Source: Sphingopyxis indica (GTDB lineage: Bacteria > Pseudomonadota > Alphaproteobacteria > Sphingomonadales > Sphingomonadaceae). Taken from it: a stretch of DNA of 64,000 nucleotides. Positions 52,510 through 61,682 of the stretch are shown piece after piece (positions within the stretch are counted from its first letter, which is position 1; each line of letters begins with the position of its first letter). Location of the stretch: the NCBI RefSeq assembly GCF_900188185.1, contig NZ_FZPA01000003.1, positions 124,001 to 188,000 on the forward strand, written 5' to 3'. The position numbers were made by a program, and so were the translations under genes. Below the pieces are notes generated by a model. It made no database searches. It saw only the letters and a program-made list of their open reading frames with translations, and was not told the DNA's origin.

Positions 52510-53298
52510 ATGATCCGTATGATGCTCACCGCCGCCGGCGCGCTCGCGCTGCTCGGCTGCACCGCGACCGGCTCTGGCGAAGGCGAAGCCACCGCCGCCT
52601 CGGCCGCGCCGGCGCCGATGGCGACCAACTATGCCGCGATCCTCGCCGACCCCAAACGCCCCGATGCCGACCGCGCGCGCGACGCGGCGCGCATGCCCGC
52701 CAGGCTGATCGACTTCGCTGAGGTCGCTCCCGGCGAAAGCGTCGGCGATTTCGTGATGGGCGGCGGCTATGTCACGCGCATCCTCGCGGGCGTCGTCGGG
52801 CCTGCGGGGCATGTCTATGCCTTTCAGCCGCAGGAATTCATCGCGTTCAAGGCGCAATATGGCACCGACCAGCAAGCGGTCGCCGCGGCCTATGACAATG
52901 TCGACGCCGTCGCAGGGCCCTTCGCCGCGCCCGCCTTCCCCGTGCCGCTCGACACGATCATCACGGTGCAGAATTTCCACGACCTCTATTTGAAGCCCTT
53001 CCCCGCCGATACGGGCGCGAAGGCGAGCGCGGCGCTGTTCGCGGCGCTCAAGCCCGGCGGCACGCTCGTCGTCGTCGATCACAGCGCGGCGGACGGCAGC
53101 GGCACGACGCTTTCGGACAGCCTGCACCGCATCGACAAGGCCGCGGTGGTCGATGCGCTGACCAAGGCGGGCTTCGTGCTCGACGCCGAAAACGACCTCT
53201 ACGCCAACCCCGACGACCCGCGCACCGCGAACGTCTTCGACGCGGCGATTCGCGGCAAGACCGACCAGTTCGCGCTGCGGTTCAAAAAGCCGGGGTGA
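52510..53298 (+). CDS. Methyltransferase-fold lipoprotein
   Basis: The 262-residue protein has a lipobox LLGC (C17), so it should be exported and lipidated. The mature part has a class I methyltransferase-like fold: VGDFVMGGGYVTRILAGVVG (motif I-like), then GHVYAFQP, LFAALKPGGTLVVVDH (motif III-like) and a late beta-hairpin. SAM is not known in the periplasm, so the domain may have a non-catalytic or other role. I chose ATG 52510 because GGGAGA lies 7 bases upstream. Similar exported proteins are widespread in sphingomonads, function unknown. Confidence 0.85.
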   Translation: MIRMMLTAAGALALLGCTATGSGEGEATAASAAPAPMATNYAAILADPKRPDADRARDAARMPARLIDFAEVAPGESVGDFVMGGGYVTRILAGVVGPAGHVYAFQPQEFIAFKAQYGTDQQAVAAAYDNVDAVAGPFAAPAFPVPLDTIITVQNFHDLYLKPFPADTGAKASAALFAALKPGGTLVVVDHSAADGSGTTLSDSLHRIDKAAVVDALTKAGFVLDAENDLYANPDDPRTANVFDAAIRGKTDQFALRFKKPG

Positions 53299-53326
53299 CG
53301 ATCTTCGGACAGGAGTGGCCGCAATT

Positions 53327-53445
53327 CTCCCCTCCCGCTTGCGGGAGGGGTTGGGGGGTGGGCAGCGACGGTGCGGTGCCCACCCCGCTGCGGCTAACGA
53401 GCAAGCTCGCAAGCCTCGCTGCCCCTCCCGCAAGCGAGAGGGGAT
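53327..53445. repeat. Composite palindromic repeat, family D relative
   Basis: Hairpin CTCCCGCTTGCGGGAG near the left and CCCCTCCCGCAAGCGAGAGG near the right flank an inner GGGGTGGGC / GCCCACCCC inverted repeat. The layout is the same as the 96-bp element in addA, with a longer centre carrying GCAAGCTCGC. It lies between convergent genes. Confidence 0.82.
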
Positions 53446-53496
53446 GTCCGTTCCCCGTTCAAGCGGCGACCGGCCACCCCACGCCGATCTTTGTGA

Positions 53497-54792
53497 TCAA
53501 ATCTTCCCCAGCGTCTCGCGCCGCGGGCCGAGATAGCCGAACAGATAGGCTGCCACTTTTCGCATCTGGATTTCCTCCGCGCCCTCGGTGATCCGGTAGC
53601 GGCGGTGGTGGCGATAGATATGTTCGAACGGCTTGTGGCGCGAATAGCCGATGCCGCCGTGTACCTGCATCGCGCGGTCGGCGGCCTCGCAGACGAGACG
53701 GTTCGCCCAGTAATTGCACATGCTCACCTTGTCGGAGAGGGTGCGCTCGATCTCCTGGTGCGGCATATTGTCCATATCCCACGCGGTCTTGCGGATCAGC
53801 AGGCGGAGCATTTCGGCCTGCGTCGCGAGCTCGACGAGCGGGAACTGGATCGCCTGATTCTTCGCGAGCGCCTCGCCGAACGGTTTGCGCTCCCGCGCGT
53901 ATTTCACGCTCTCTTCGATGCAATAGACCGCGGCACCCAGCGACGAGGCCGCCTGGCGGATGCGGTTCTGGTGGACGAAGCTCTGCGCGATCGACAATCC
54001 GCCGCCCTCGGGCCCGAGCCGCGCGCTGTCGGGCACCCATACGTCGGTAAAGCTGACACGCGGATGATCGGTCGGCATGTTGAAGGTCCAAAGATATTCC
54101 TCGATTCTGAGGCCCGGCGACGGGTTGGGGACGAGCAGGCAGGTGATCCCCTTGGCATTGCCATCGTCGCCGCTGGTGCGGCAAAAGGTCGCGCAGTGCG
54201 TCGCGACGTGCATCCCCGTCGTCCACATCTTCGCGCCGTTGATCCGCCAGCCCTCGACCCCGTCGCGGGTCTCCTTGACCGCGCGCGTCTCCATATGCGT
54301 CGCGTCGCTGCCATGTTCGGGCTCGGTGAGGCCGAACGCCGTCCGCCGCTTGCCCTCGAAGCCGCCGAGGATGAACTCCGCCTTCTGCTCGTCGCTCGTC
54401 GCGAACTGCTCGAACATCTCGACGAAAGGGAAATTGCCGACGATGCTATGCTCGTTCTGCAGGTCGTTGTGCAGGCCCAGCCCCTTGGCGGCGAAATGCT
54501 CGCGGATCACCGCCATCCACAGGTTCGACCCGTCCTTGCCGCCATATGTCTTCGGTGCCGAAAAGCGCCAGTGTCCCGCGGCGTCGGCTTTGCGCGTCGC
54601 CTGTTTCAAGAGTGCCTCCCACTCGGGACGCGGCAGGCCCTGATTGTCCCAGTCGGTGCGCGCATGTTCGCGGCGATGGTCGAAGAAGCGGATATTGTCG
54701 TCGGCCTCTTCCAGCGGCTTGATCTCCGCTTCGATGAAGGCATCGAGTTCGTCCAGATAGGCCTGCAAGTCGGCTGGAACCGCGAAATCCAT
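53497..54792 (-). CDS. Acyl-CoA dehydrogenase
   Basis: This 431-residue flavoenzyme introduces a trans-2 double bond into an acyl-CoA and passes electrons to ETF, encoded at 59.7-61.4 kb. The family motifs FGLTEPEHGSDATHMETRA, IAQSFVHQNRIRQAASSLGAA, VHGGIGYS and the C-terminal YRHHRRYRITEGAEEIQMR are clear. The substrate length cannot be told. It lies just downstream of an aminoglycoside phosphotransferase-like gene, a pair seen in many alphaproteobacteria and fused in ACAD10/11 of animals. Confidence 0.96.
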   Translation of the reverse strand: MDFAVPADLQAYLDELDAFIEAEIKPLEEADDNIRFFDHRREHARTDWDNQGLPRPEWEALLKQATRKADAAGHWRFSAPKTYGGKDGSNLWMAVIREHFAAKGLGLHNDLQNEHSIVGNFPFVEMFEQFATSDEQKAEFILGGFEGKRRTAFGLTEPEHGSDATHMETRAVKETRDGVEGWRINGAKMWTTGMHVATHCATFCRTSGDDGNAKGITCLLVPNPSPGLRIEEYLWTFNMPTDHPRVSFTDVWVPDSARLGPEGGGLSIAQSFVHQNRIRQAASSLGAAVYCIEESVKYARERKPFGEALAKNQAIQFPLVELATQAEMLRLLIRKTAWDMDNMPHQEIERTLSDKVSMCNYWANRLVCEAADRAMQVHGGIGYSRHKPFEHIYRHHRRYRITEGAEEIQMRKVAAYLFGYLGPRRETLGKI

Positions 54793-54813
54793 GTCTCTCT
54801 CCCTTTGACCAAG

Positions 54814-54832
54814 CCCCTCCCTTCAGGGGAGA
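54814..54832. repeat. Short remnant of repeat family D
   Basis: CCCCTCCCTTCAGGGGAG is a single hairpin arm of the family found at 13214 and in addA, lying in the 66-bp gap between the two lipid-related genes. Confidence 0.7.
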
Positions 54833-54858
54833 AGTGATTCGATTGCGTCAGATCGTCG

Positions 54859-56190
54859 CTATCCGCCCCAGTCCGCGCGCGCCGCCGCGAGCGCCGCATA
54901 TTTCGGGCTGTCGACCGCGCATTTGTCGAGCACCGCGCGGCGCAGCCTGGCCAGCAGTCCGGGCTCGGCAAGCGTCGTCTGGCCGCGCATCAACGCTTCG
55001 GCGAGCCTCTTGTCTTCGGCCCGCGCGCCGGCGTCGAGATCGCGCATGACGATGCCGAGCGCGTTCATCGCGACGACGACCTGAAACTTGCCATGGCCCT
55101 CGGCCCCCGGCTTGATCGCTTCGCCGAGCCAGTCGCGCACCGCCTGCACCATCTCGCGGTTCGTCGGCTCGCCCACCGGCACCTCGGGCGCGACAGGCGA
55201 TGGCGGCAAAGGCCGGGCGCGCTCGGCCTCGGGCGCCTCGCTTTCGAGGAGGCGGACGAGATCGAGTTCCTGCTCGGCGGTGCGCCGCCCGACGACGACG
55301 CGCTCGACCGTGGTGTCGGTGCCGCTCCGCCACGCCTGCCCCATCTGCAGACAGCCGAGTGCCCACCACAGGGTGCGATAGACGAGCCAGAAGCGGAAGC
55401 GTTCGCGGTCGACCGGACGCCCGCCCGCCGCCTCATAGGCCGCGAAATACGCCTCGAGGCTGCCGACCCCGAACGCGGGCCTGTCGAGCTGGCCGAAGCG
55501 CCATACCGTCATGCAACCGAACGCCAGATCCTCGTGCGCGTCGCCCAGATGCGCGAGTTCCCAGTCGAGCACCGCGGCGAGGCCGCCCGCATCGACCATC
55601 ACATTGCCCATCCGGTAATCGCCGTGGACGAGCACCGGTTCGGCGGGCGCGGGCAGATGATCCTCGCACCATTTGACCGCGAGCGCGATCGCCGGCCGGT
55701 CGCCGCCATAGGAGAGGAAGCGCGCCTTGAGCTCGGCGAGCGCTTCGACGGTGTCCATCGCGGGAATGCCTTCGGGAATGACCTCGCGCGGCAGCGCGTG
55801 GATGCGCGCCAGCTCGCGCCCCAGATCGGCGACGAGCGATGGCGGCGGCGCCGCCAGGATCTTCGCCGGGCTCACCTCGGCTATGATGCGGCGCATCACA
55901 TAGCCCGTCCCCATGCCGTCGCCCTCCGCGAGCACGCCGACGACTTCGGGCGCCTTCGCCCCGCCCGCGTGCGCCGCCTTGACCAGCGCCGCCTCGACCG
56001 CATGGCCATAGGGACGGCCCGCCATATAGTCGGCCGACGGCGCACGGCGCAGGACATAGGCTTCTTCCGCCCAGTCGAACGCCCAGCTTTCCATATTCGC
56101 CCCGCCCGACAGGCGCTCGAGGCCGGACAACTCTCCGGGCCCGGCGACGCGCGACATGAAGGCGGACAGGGATGCTGCAAGGTCGGTCAT
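54859..56190 (-). CDS. Aminoglycoside phosphotransferase-like protein with C-terminal DUF6285-like domain
   Basis: The 443-residue protein has an N-terminal APH-type kinase fold with YVMRRIIAE, catalytic VLVHGDYRMGNVMV (HGDYxxxN) and metal-binding AVLDWELAHLGDAHEDLAF. A short second domain follows from about 345 (VGEPTNREMVQAVRDWLGEAI). The upstream part matches the ACAD10/11-type kinases thought to act on hydroxyacyl-CoAs together with the dehydrogenase encoded next. That role is inference. The start lies 106 bp from the TonB-C gene end. Confidence 0.92.
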   Translation of the reverse strand: MTDLAASLSAFMSRVAGPGELSGLERLSGGANMESWAFDWAEEAYVLRRAPSADYMAGRPYGHAVEAALVKAAHAGGAKAPEVVGVLAEGDGMGTGYVMRRIIAEVSPAKILAAPPPSLVADLGRELARIHALPREVIPEGIPAMDTVEALAELKARFLSYGGDRPAIALAVKWCEDHLPAPAEPVLVHGDYRMGNVMVDAGGLAAVLDWELAHLGDAHEDLAFGCMTVWRFGQLDRPAFGVGSLEAYFAAYEAAGGRPVDRERFRFWLVYRTLWWALGCLQMGQAWRSGTDTTVERVVVGRRTAEQELDLVRLLESEAPEAERARPLPPSPVAPEVPVGEPTNREMVQAVRDWLGEAIKPGAEGHGKFQVVVAMNALGIVMRDLDAGARAEDKRLAEALMRGQTTLAEPGLLARLRRAVLDKCAVDSPKYAALAAARADWGG

Positions 56191-56296
56191 TACTTAATGA
56201 TGCTAAGTATTTTGGCCGGCTGCAAGACCCAAAGCGCGTTTGCCGTCATGAGGACGAGGGGCATGGCGTATCTTTCGCGGCGCCCGCCGGCGTCAT

Positions 56297-57244
56297 TCAG
56301 ACGTGAAAGTTCACGGCATTGAGCCAATAGGACGGGATCGGTCGTCCGTCGCTATCGAGCGCCGGTTCGAAACGTGCCCGTCGTTTGAGGGCATCGCAAA
56401 CCGCTTCGTCGAACGCTTTGTCGCCGATCGAATTCTGGATATGGCACGCGCTGACGCTGCCATTCTCATCGACATTCAGCCGGAACATGACGATCGCGCG
56501 CTGCCCCATCCAGGCCTTGCCCGGCGGATAGTCGCCGGGCAGCACCCAGCGCCCCGGATTGCCTTTCGGGATCACCGGCCGCGACAGGGTCGCATGTTTG
56601 GCAACGTCGATTCCCCAATGATCGAGCAGTTCGTCGGTGCATTGGCGCATCGCCGCGAGCGCTTTGTCGAGCGGTCCGGTTTCGAGAAGAAGGGGCTGAT
56701 GCGCGGGTTTCCTCACTTCGAGAAATGTGGCCGCCGCCTCTTCCGCCGGCGTGATTCGCTTCGCTTTCGCAATCGCGATCCTGGCCGCCTTCTCGGCAGC
56801 GGCATCGTCGCCCGCGTCCGGATCGGCTGCGTCCTCGAATTCAGGTTCGTCGGGCTGCGGTATGATGCGCATCGCGCCGCGAAGGACGATCGCCGGCGTC
56901 TTGTCGGATGCATTTGCCGAATAATAGGATCGTTCCTGCATCGGCCCGACCGGCCCGAAGCGAAGTTCGGCAATGCCGTCTGACCGGCGGGTCCGCACGG
57001 GTTTGCCGATCAATTGCAGACGAAAGGGATCGCCCGGCTCATAGCGGTCGATCAATATCGTGACCTTCTGGTCGCCTTCGCCGAAGCTGCGCCCGATCCG
57101 GCAGCTATCCTTGGCGTAGTCGAGATGCCATTTCGAACTTGGGGCAAGCCGCAGCGGCTCGCGATCCTTGGCCGGCGCCGCGCCGGACGACAGCAATCCC
57201 AGCGCCATAGCGAGCAGTGCAAGACAACGCGCCCTTCCTCCCAT
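56297..57244 (-). CDS. TonB C-terminal domain protein
   Basis: The 315-residue protein has a signal peptide (cleaved near APAKD, residue 25). It has an acidic linker (EFEDAADPDAGDDAAAEK) and a C-terminal TonB-type domain at about 225-315 (VMFRLNVDENGSVSACHIQN, DALKRRARFEPALDSDGRPI). Unlike TonB it lacks an N-terminal membrane anchor and Pro-rich spacer, so it is a periplasmic TonB-C-like protein, perhaps an accessory. AGGA lies 7 bases before the ATG at 57244. Confidence 0.85.
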   Translation of the reverse strand: MGGRARCLALLAMALGLLSSGAAPAKDREPLRLAPSSKWHLDYAKDSCRIGRSFGEGDQKVTILIDRYEPGDPFRLQLIGKPVRTRRSDGIAELRFGPVGPMQERSYYSANASDKTPAIVLRGAMRIIPQPDEPEFEDAADPDAGDDAAAEKAARIAIAKAKRITPAEEAAATFLEVRKPAHQPLLLETGPLDKALAAMRQCTDELLDHWGIDVAKHATLSRPVIPKGNPGRWVLPGDYPPGKAWMGQRAIVMFRLNVDENGSVSACHIQNSIGDKAFDEAVCDALKRRARFEPALDSDGRPIPSYWLNAVNFHV

Positions 57245-57282
57245 TCGTAAATCCTGCCCCGCGCACCCGACGAAGGCAAGCC

Positions 57283-58275
57283 CTACAACGCCCCATAGGA
57301 CGCATAATCCTCGACATGCGCATTGGGGCGGCGGAAGTTGGTGAAGCTCATGCTCGCCGACAGGTCGAGCGCCTCGACCTGGTGCCACCAGCCCACGGGG
57401 AGGAAAATGGCCTCGCCGGGGCCGATCACCGTTTCGAGCACCGGCGGCGTGCCGGCATCGCCCGGTCCGGCGGGGAGCGGTTCGTTCGCCCAGTCGGAGA
57501 AACAGTGGCGGCTATTCCTCATCCGCGCAAAAGCCCACGGCGGCGCCATGCGCACGCGCTTTCGCCCCAGTACCTGCACGAGCAGATTATTGGTGAGGTC
57601 GTGGTGCCACGGCGTCAGCGTTCCTCTCGGCCCGAGCCAGAAGAAGCCGTCGCGATTCCCGCGCGTTTCGAGCAGTTCGACGGGCGCGAGATCGTCCCAC
57701 AGCGGCCCGAGCGCCTGCGCGTTGGTGCCGCTGTTATAGGCGGTCAGGTAGATGTCGTTGCTCGCCGCATCCCCCCGCAGCCAGTCGATCAGTTCGGCGA
57801 AGCGCACGAGGCGGCGGTGCGCGTCCTTGGCGAGTTCATAGTCGCCGTCGCGCTCGCGCTCGACCTGCGCCTCGACGGTCGCCGCACCGCAGGTCGCTTC
57901 GAAATGGTCGAGCGACCAGCGCGTCAGCGCCGGCCAATGATCGACAATGCCGGTGAGCCTCGCCGGACGGTTCGCCTCATAATAATGGCGGTAGAATGGC
58001 GCGGGGTCGGGCCTGTCGAGCGTGTCGAGCGCGAAGCCGCCGTCGGCCTCGCGCGCGAGGCGGTCGAGGTTCGCGAGCAGCCAGCCCTGCTTCGCCATGC
58101 GCGCACCCTGACGGCGCAGCGCCGCGGCCATCGGGTCCCTGACGATCCGGTCGACCTCATATTTCGCCGACGCCGCCGACACGCCCGCGCCGACGAGACG
58201 CGCGCGAAGCGCCGCGTCATCCTCGCCCGCGGCAAGGCCCTCGGCGAGCAAGACGCGCTTGTCGGGCTGGGGCAT
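57283..58275 (-). CDS. Cupin-like (JmjC/Cupin_8) domain protein
   Basis: The 330-residue protein has the Fe(II)/2-oxoglutarate dioxygenase-like core of the FIH type: HxD motif in LTPWHHDLTNNLLVQV, RKRVRM, and the distal His in FLPVGWWHQVEAL. FIH-type family members hydroxylate protein side chains; in sphingomonads such genes often lie near TonB-type genes. The N-terminal 100 residues are helical and unassigned. It lies 38 bp upstream of the TonB-C gene on the same strand, so it may be co-transcribed. Confidence 0.9.
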   Translation of the reverse strand: MPQPDKRVLLAEGLAAGEDDAALRARLVGAGVSAASAKYEVDRIVRDPMAAALRRQGARMAKQGWLLANLDRLAREADGGFALDTLDRPDPAPFYRHYYEANRPARLTGIVDHWPALTRWSLDHFEATCGAATVEAQVERERDGDYELAKDAHRRLVRFAELIDWLRGDAASNDIYLTAYNSGTNAQALGPLWDDLAPVELLETRGNRDGFFWLGPRGTLTPWHHDLTNNLLVQVLGRKRVRMAPPWAFARMRNSRHCFSDWANEPLPAGPGDAGTPPVLETVIGPGEAIFLPVGWWHQVEALDLSASMSFTNFRRPNAHVEDYASYGAL

Positions 58276-58346
58276 GTCGGACTCCTCGGACGGCCAAAGC
58301 CACGCTCAAGCGCTCCGCGGTGACAGAAACATGACAGCCGCCGCCA

Positions 58347-59624
58347 TCAATCGCCCGCCGGCCCCTTATAGTCCGCGCCATAGACCGCCGCGCGGATGTC
58401 GTGGTGGAGCGTCCCGTCGAAAGGCATCGTCTGGGCGAAGAAGACCGCCGTGAGCTTGTTCGCGGGGTCGACCCAGAACAGCGTCGAGGCGGCACCGTCC
58501 CAGAAAAATTCGCCGACTGCACCGCGATTCTCTTCCGCCGTCTGCGGCTGGGCATAGCGAACCGCGAAATCGAGGCCGAAGCCGACCGCGCCCTTGCCGG
58601 GCAGCCACAGCCGTTCGGTCACCGCGGGGTCGAGCTGGTCGGTCGCCATCAGCCGCACCGTCGAGGGCCTCAGGATCCGCACCCCGTCGAGTTCGCCGCC
58701 ATTGAGCAGCATCCGCGCGAAACGCTGATAATCGTCGAGCGTCGAGGCGAGCCCGAAACCGCCCGGGGTCAGCGCATTGTCCTGAAAGTTGAGCTTGCGC
58801 GTCTCGGCGGCGTCCTGCTGAACGAGCTTGCCGTCCTTCATCGCGTACATGGCCGACAGCCGGGCGAATTTCGCCTCGGGCTCGCGCCACGCGGTGTCGG
58901 TCATCTTGAGCGGCACGAAGATGTGGGTGCGGACATAATCGGCAAAGGGTTCGCCCGCGAGCTTTTCGACGAGCGCCGCCTGCACGGTGACCGCGGCGCT
59001 ATAGCTCCACTGGGTGCCCGGCTGGAACAGCAGCGGCACGCTGGCGATGCGGCGGCTTGCTTCCGCAAGGCTGTTGGTGAGCGCGAGCGGGTCGGCGGCG
59101 ACGAAGGCGTCGTGCGCCGGCGTCGGCCCCGCACCATAGGCGAAGCCCGCGGTGTGGCGCATGATGTCGCGCACGGTGATCGGGCGGTCGGCGGGCACAT
59201 AGCGCGGCGCGCCCGCGGCGTCCTTTCCCGCATAGACGCGCATCTGCGCATATTCGGGAAGATATTTGGCGAGCGGATCGTCGAGGCGGACCTTGCCCGC
59301 TTCCCACAATTGCATCAGCGCGACGCCGGTCACCGGCTTGGTCATCGAAAAGATTTGCGCGATCGTGTCGCGGCGCATCGGCTTGCCCGCGGCGCGGTCG
59401 GCCATGCCCGCCGTGCCGAAATAGACCTCGCGCCCGTCCTTCCAGACGAGCGCCGAGACGCCCGCGGCACGCCCGCTTTCGACCATCGCCGCGAGCGCGG
59501 CGTCGATGCGGGCCTTGTCTATGGCTAGCGTGGGGGCAGCGGCTGTGGTCTGGGCCGGAGCGGAGGCCGGGGCCGCGACAAGCGGCATTGCGGCAACAGC
59601 CAGAGCGAAAAAGGATCGGCGCAT
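58347..59624 (-). CDS. Exported serine hydrolase of the class C beta-lactamase family
   Basis: This 425-residue protein has a signal peptide (cleaved near APAQ, residue 25). The serine site is SMTK (S93, K96), and a second-motif tyrosine lies in [10 protein letters not shown], where the usual YxN asparagine is replaced by Ala. The late DFAVRYAQ and [17 protein letters not shown] segments match esterase EstB-like proteins. This is more likely an esterase or peptidase than a resistance enzyme. It stands alone. Confidence 0.92.
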   Translation of the reverse strand: MRRSFFALAVAAMPLVAAPASAPAQTTAAAPTLAIDKARIDAALAAMVESGRAAGVSALVWKDGREVYFGTAGMADRAAGKPMRRDTIAQIFSMTKPVTGVALMQLWEAGKVRLDDPLAKYLPEYAQMRVYAGKDAAGAPRYVPADRPITVRDIMRHTAGFAYGAGPTPAHDAFVAADPLALTNSLAEASRRIASVPLLFQPGTQWSYSAAVTVQAALVEKLAGEPFADYVRTHIFVPLKMTDTAWREPEAKFARLSAMYAMKDGKLVQQDAAETRKLNFQDNALTPGGFGLASTLDDYQRFARMLLNGGELDGVRILRPSTVRLMATDQLDPAVTERLWLPGKGAVGFGLDFAVRYAQPQTAEENRGAVGEFFWDGAASTLFWVDPANKLTAVFFAQTMPFDGTLHHDIRAAVYGADYKGPAGD

Positions 59625-59689
59625 TTTGCTCTCCCGTCTTTTATCGTGACGGGACGGTTCTGCGGGAAGCCCGCCGGCCGATCAAACGA

Positions 59690-59715
59690 AATGGCGGCCC
59701 CGCAGGACCGCCATT
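59690..59715 (-). terminator. Candidate terminator of etfBA
   Basis: AATGGCGG (59690-59697) pairs with CCGCCATT (59708-59715). Read on the minus strand it is followed by TTCGTTTG. It lies just after the etfA stop. Confidence 0.6.
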
Positions 59716-59737
59716 CGTATTCAAATGCTGCGCCCGA

Positions 59738-60667
59738 TCAGATCTTGCTGGTCAGCTCGGGCACCGCGGTGAAGAGGTCGGCGACGAGGCCGAGGTCGGC
59801 GACCTGGAAGATCGGGGCGTCCTCGTCCTTGTTGATCGCGACGATCGTCTTGGAATCCTTCATGCCCGCGAGATGCTGGATCGCGCCCGAGATGCCGATC
59901 GCGAAATAGACCTCCGGCGCGACGATCTTGCCGGTCTGGCCGACCTGATAGTCATTGGGGACATAGCCCGCATCGACCGCGGCGCGGCTGGCACCCAATG
60001 CAGCGCCGAGCTTGTCGGCGAGCGGGACGATGACCTCTTCATATTTCTCGCTCGAGCCGAGCGCGCGGCCGCCCGAGACGATGACCTTGGCCGAGGTGAG
60101 CTCGGGGCGTTCCGACTTGGCGATTTCGGCGCCGACGAAGCTCGAGATGCCGGCGTCGCTGCCGCCATCCACGGCTTCGACCGCACCCGAACCGCCGCTG
60201 GCAGCGGCCTTCTCGAACGCCGTGCCGCGCACGGTGAGGACGAGCTTGGCGTCCGAGCTCTCGACGGTCGCGATCGCGTTGCCGGCGTAGATCGGGCGGG
60301 TGAAGCTCTTGTCGCCCTCGACCGAAAGAATGTCCGAAATCTGCATCACGTCGAGTAGCGCGGCAACGCGCGGCGCGATATTCTTGCCCGTGGTGGTCGC
60401 GGGGGCGACGAACGCATCGTGGCTCGCCATCAGTCCGGCGATCATCGGCGCGACATTTTCAGGCAGATTGTGCGCGAAGGCGGCGTTGTCGGCGACATGG
60501 ACCTTGCCGACGCCCGCGATTTCCGCCGCCGCCTTGGCGACGCCATCGACACCTTCGCCGGCGACGAGCAGATGCACTTCGCCGAGCTTCGAAGCCGCGG
60601 TCACCGCAGCGAGCGTGGCGTCCTTGACGGCGCTGCCGTCATGTTCGACCCAAACAAGCGTTTTCAT
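59738..60667 (-). CDS. etfA: Electron transfer flavoprotein alpha subunit
   Basis: The 309-residue FAD-binding subunit has the C-terminal motif [13 protein letters not shown] in the form [15 protein letters not shown], then [17 protein letters not shown]. With EtfB it accepts electrons from acyl-CoA dehydrogenases and passes them to ETF-quinone oxidoreductase. It is translationally coupled to etfB (four-base overlap). Confidence 0.97.
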   Translation of the reverse strand: MKTLVWVEHDGSAVKDATLAAVTAASKLGEVHLLVAGEGVDGVAKAAAEIAGVGKVHVADNAAFAHNLPENVAPMIAGLMASHDAFVAPATTTGKNIAPRVAALLDVMQISDILSVEGDKSFTRPIYAGNAIATVESSDAKLVLTVRGTAFEKAAASGGSGAVEAVDGGSDAGISSFVGAEIAKSERPELTSAKVIVSGGRALGSSEKYEEVIVPLADKLGAALGASRAAVDAGYVPNDYQVGQTGKIVAPEVYFAIGISGAIQHLAGMKDSKTIVAINKDEDAPIFQVADLGLVADLFTAVPELTSKI

Positions 60668-61413
60668 GAATGCACTCCCATGGCTTTCAGCTTGGCGACC
60701 AGTTCGTCGACGTCGGCGACCTTGATGCCCGCCTGGCGGACGGGGGGCTCCGAAACCTTGAGCAGCTTGACGCGCGGGCTCGTGTCGACGCCGTAGTCGG
60801 CGGGCGTCTTGGTATCGAGCGGCTTCGACTTCGCCTTCATGATGTTGGGGAGGCTCGCATAGCGCGGCTCGTTGAGGCGAAGGTCGGTGGTGACGATCGC
60901 GGGAAGCTTGAGCTTCACCGTCTCGAGCCCGCCGTCGACCTCGCGCGTCACGCTCACGCTATCGCCCTCGACATTGACCGCGCTCGCGAAGGTGCCCTGC
61001 GCCCAGCCGGTCAGCGCGGCGAGCATCTGGCCGGTCTGGTTGTTGTCGTCGTCGATCGCCTGCTTGCCGAGGATGACGAGGCCGGGGGTTTCGGCATCGG
61101 CGATCGCCTTCAATATCTTCGCGATGGCGAGCGGCTCGACGGCATCGTCGGTCTGCACCAGGATCGCGCGGTCGGCGCCCATCGCGAGCGCGGTGCGCAG
61201 CGTTTCCTGCGCCTTCGCCGGGCCGATCGACACCGCGACGATTTCGGTCGCGACGCCCTTTTCCTTGAGGCGGATCGCCTCTTCGACCGCGATTTCGTCG
61301 AACGGGTTCATCGACATCTTGACGTTCGCCAGGTCGACGCCCGTGCCGTCGGATTTCACCCGCGGCTTGACGTTGTAATCGAGCACCCGCTTCACGGGGA
61401 CGAGGATTTTCAT
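60664..61413 (-). CDS. etfB: Electron transfer flavoprotein beta subunit
   Basis: The 249-residue subunit begins [19 protein letters not shown] and contains the AMP-binding [20 protein letters not shown] chose ATG 61413, with GAGGAG 11 bases upstream; longer in-frame starts run into a repeat. It is the first gene of etfBA. A palindrome CGTTTACGTAAACG about 50 bp upstream is a likely operator for fatty-acid or branched-chain amino-acid regulation. Confidence 0.97.
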   Translation of the reverse strand: MKILVPVKRVLDYNVKPRVKSDGTGVDLANVKMSMNPFDEIAVEEAIRLKEKGVATEIVAVSIGPAKAQETLRTALAMGADRAILVQTDDAVEPLAIAKILKAIADAETPGLVILGKQAIDDDNNQTGQMLAALTGWAQGTFASAVNVEGDSVSVTREVDGGLETVKLKLPAIVTTDLRLNEPRYASLPNIMKAKSKPLDTKTPADYGVDTSPRVKLLKVSEPPVRQAGIKVADVDELVAKLKAMGVHS

Positions 61414-61460
61414 GGCTTTTTGAGCTCCTCTCGAAAAATTGTGCATCGCGCCATAATTGG

Positions 61461-61478
61461 CGTTTACGTAAACGTCAA
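61461..61478 (-). promoter_or_regulatory. Candidate operator upstream of etfBA
   Basis: CGTTTACGTAAACG (61461-61474) is a perfect 14-bp palindrome, extended to CGTCAA on one side. It lies 48-65 bp before the etfB start. It resembles sites described for the MerR-family regulator LiuR in proteobacteria; the assignment is from memory and unproven. Confidence 0.55.
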
Positions 61479-61496
61479 CCAGTCGAACCCGTTTAT

Positions 61497-61674
61497 CCCT
61501 TCTCCCTCGATGGGAGAAGGACCGGGAGCCCCGGATCAAGTCCGGGGCGAACCTGGATGAGGGTGGGCGGAGCGGAGTTCCGCGCGAGCCCGTGGCTCGC
61601 ATACCCTCACCCAGCTCCGACTAGCCAGCAAGCTGGCAAGTCTGCGCAACCCTCTCCCCCAAGGGGAGAGGGAA
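61497..61674. repeat. Composite palindromic repeat between sucC and etfB
   Basis: Left hairpin CCTTCTCCCTCGATGGGAGAAGG and right hairpin CCCTCTCCCCCAAGGGGAGAGGG bracket several inner inverted repeats: GCCCCGGA/TCCGGGGC, GAGGGTG/TACCCTC, and GCCAGCAAGCTGGC. It is the longest dispersed element here (178 bp) and has the same layout as the other family D members. Confidence 0.85.
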
Positions 61675-61682
61675 ATCTGTCA

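Noticed and set aside
58347..59624. Antibiotic-resistance beta-lactamase
   Set aside because: The fold fits class C-like esterases and the second motif lacks the usual Asn; resistance is not supported.
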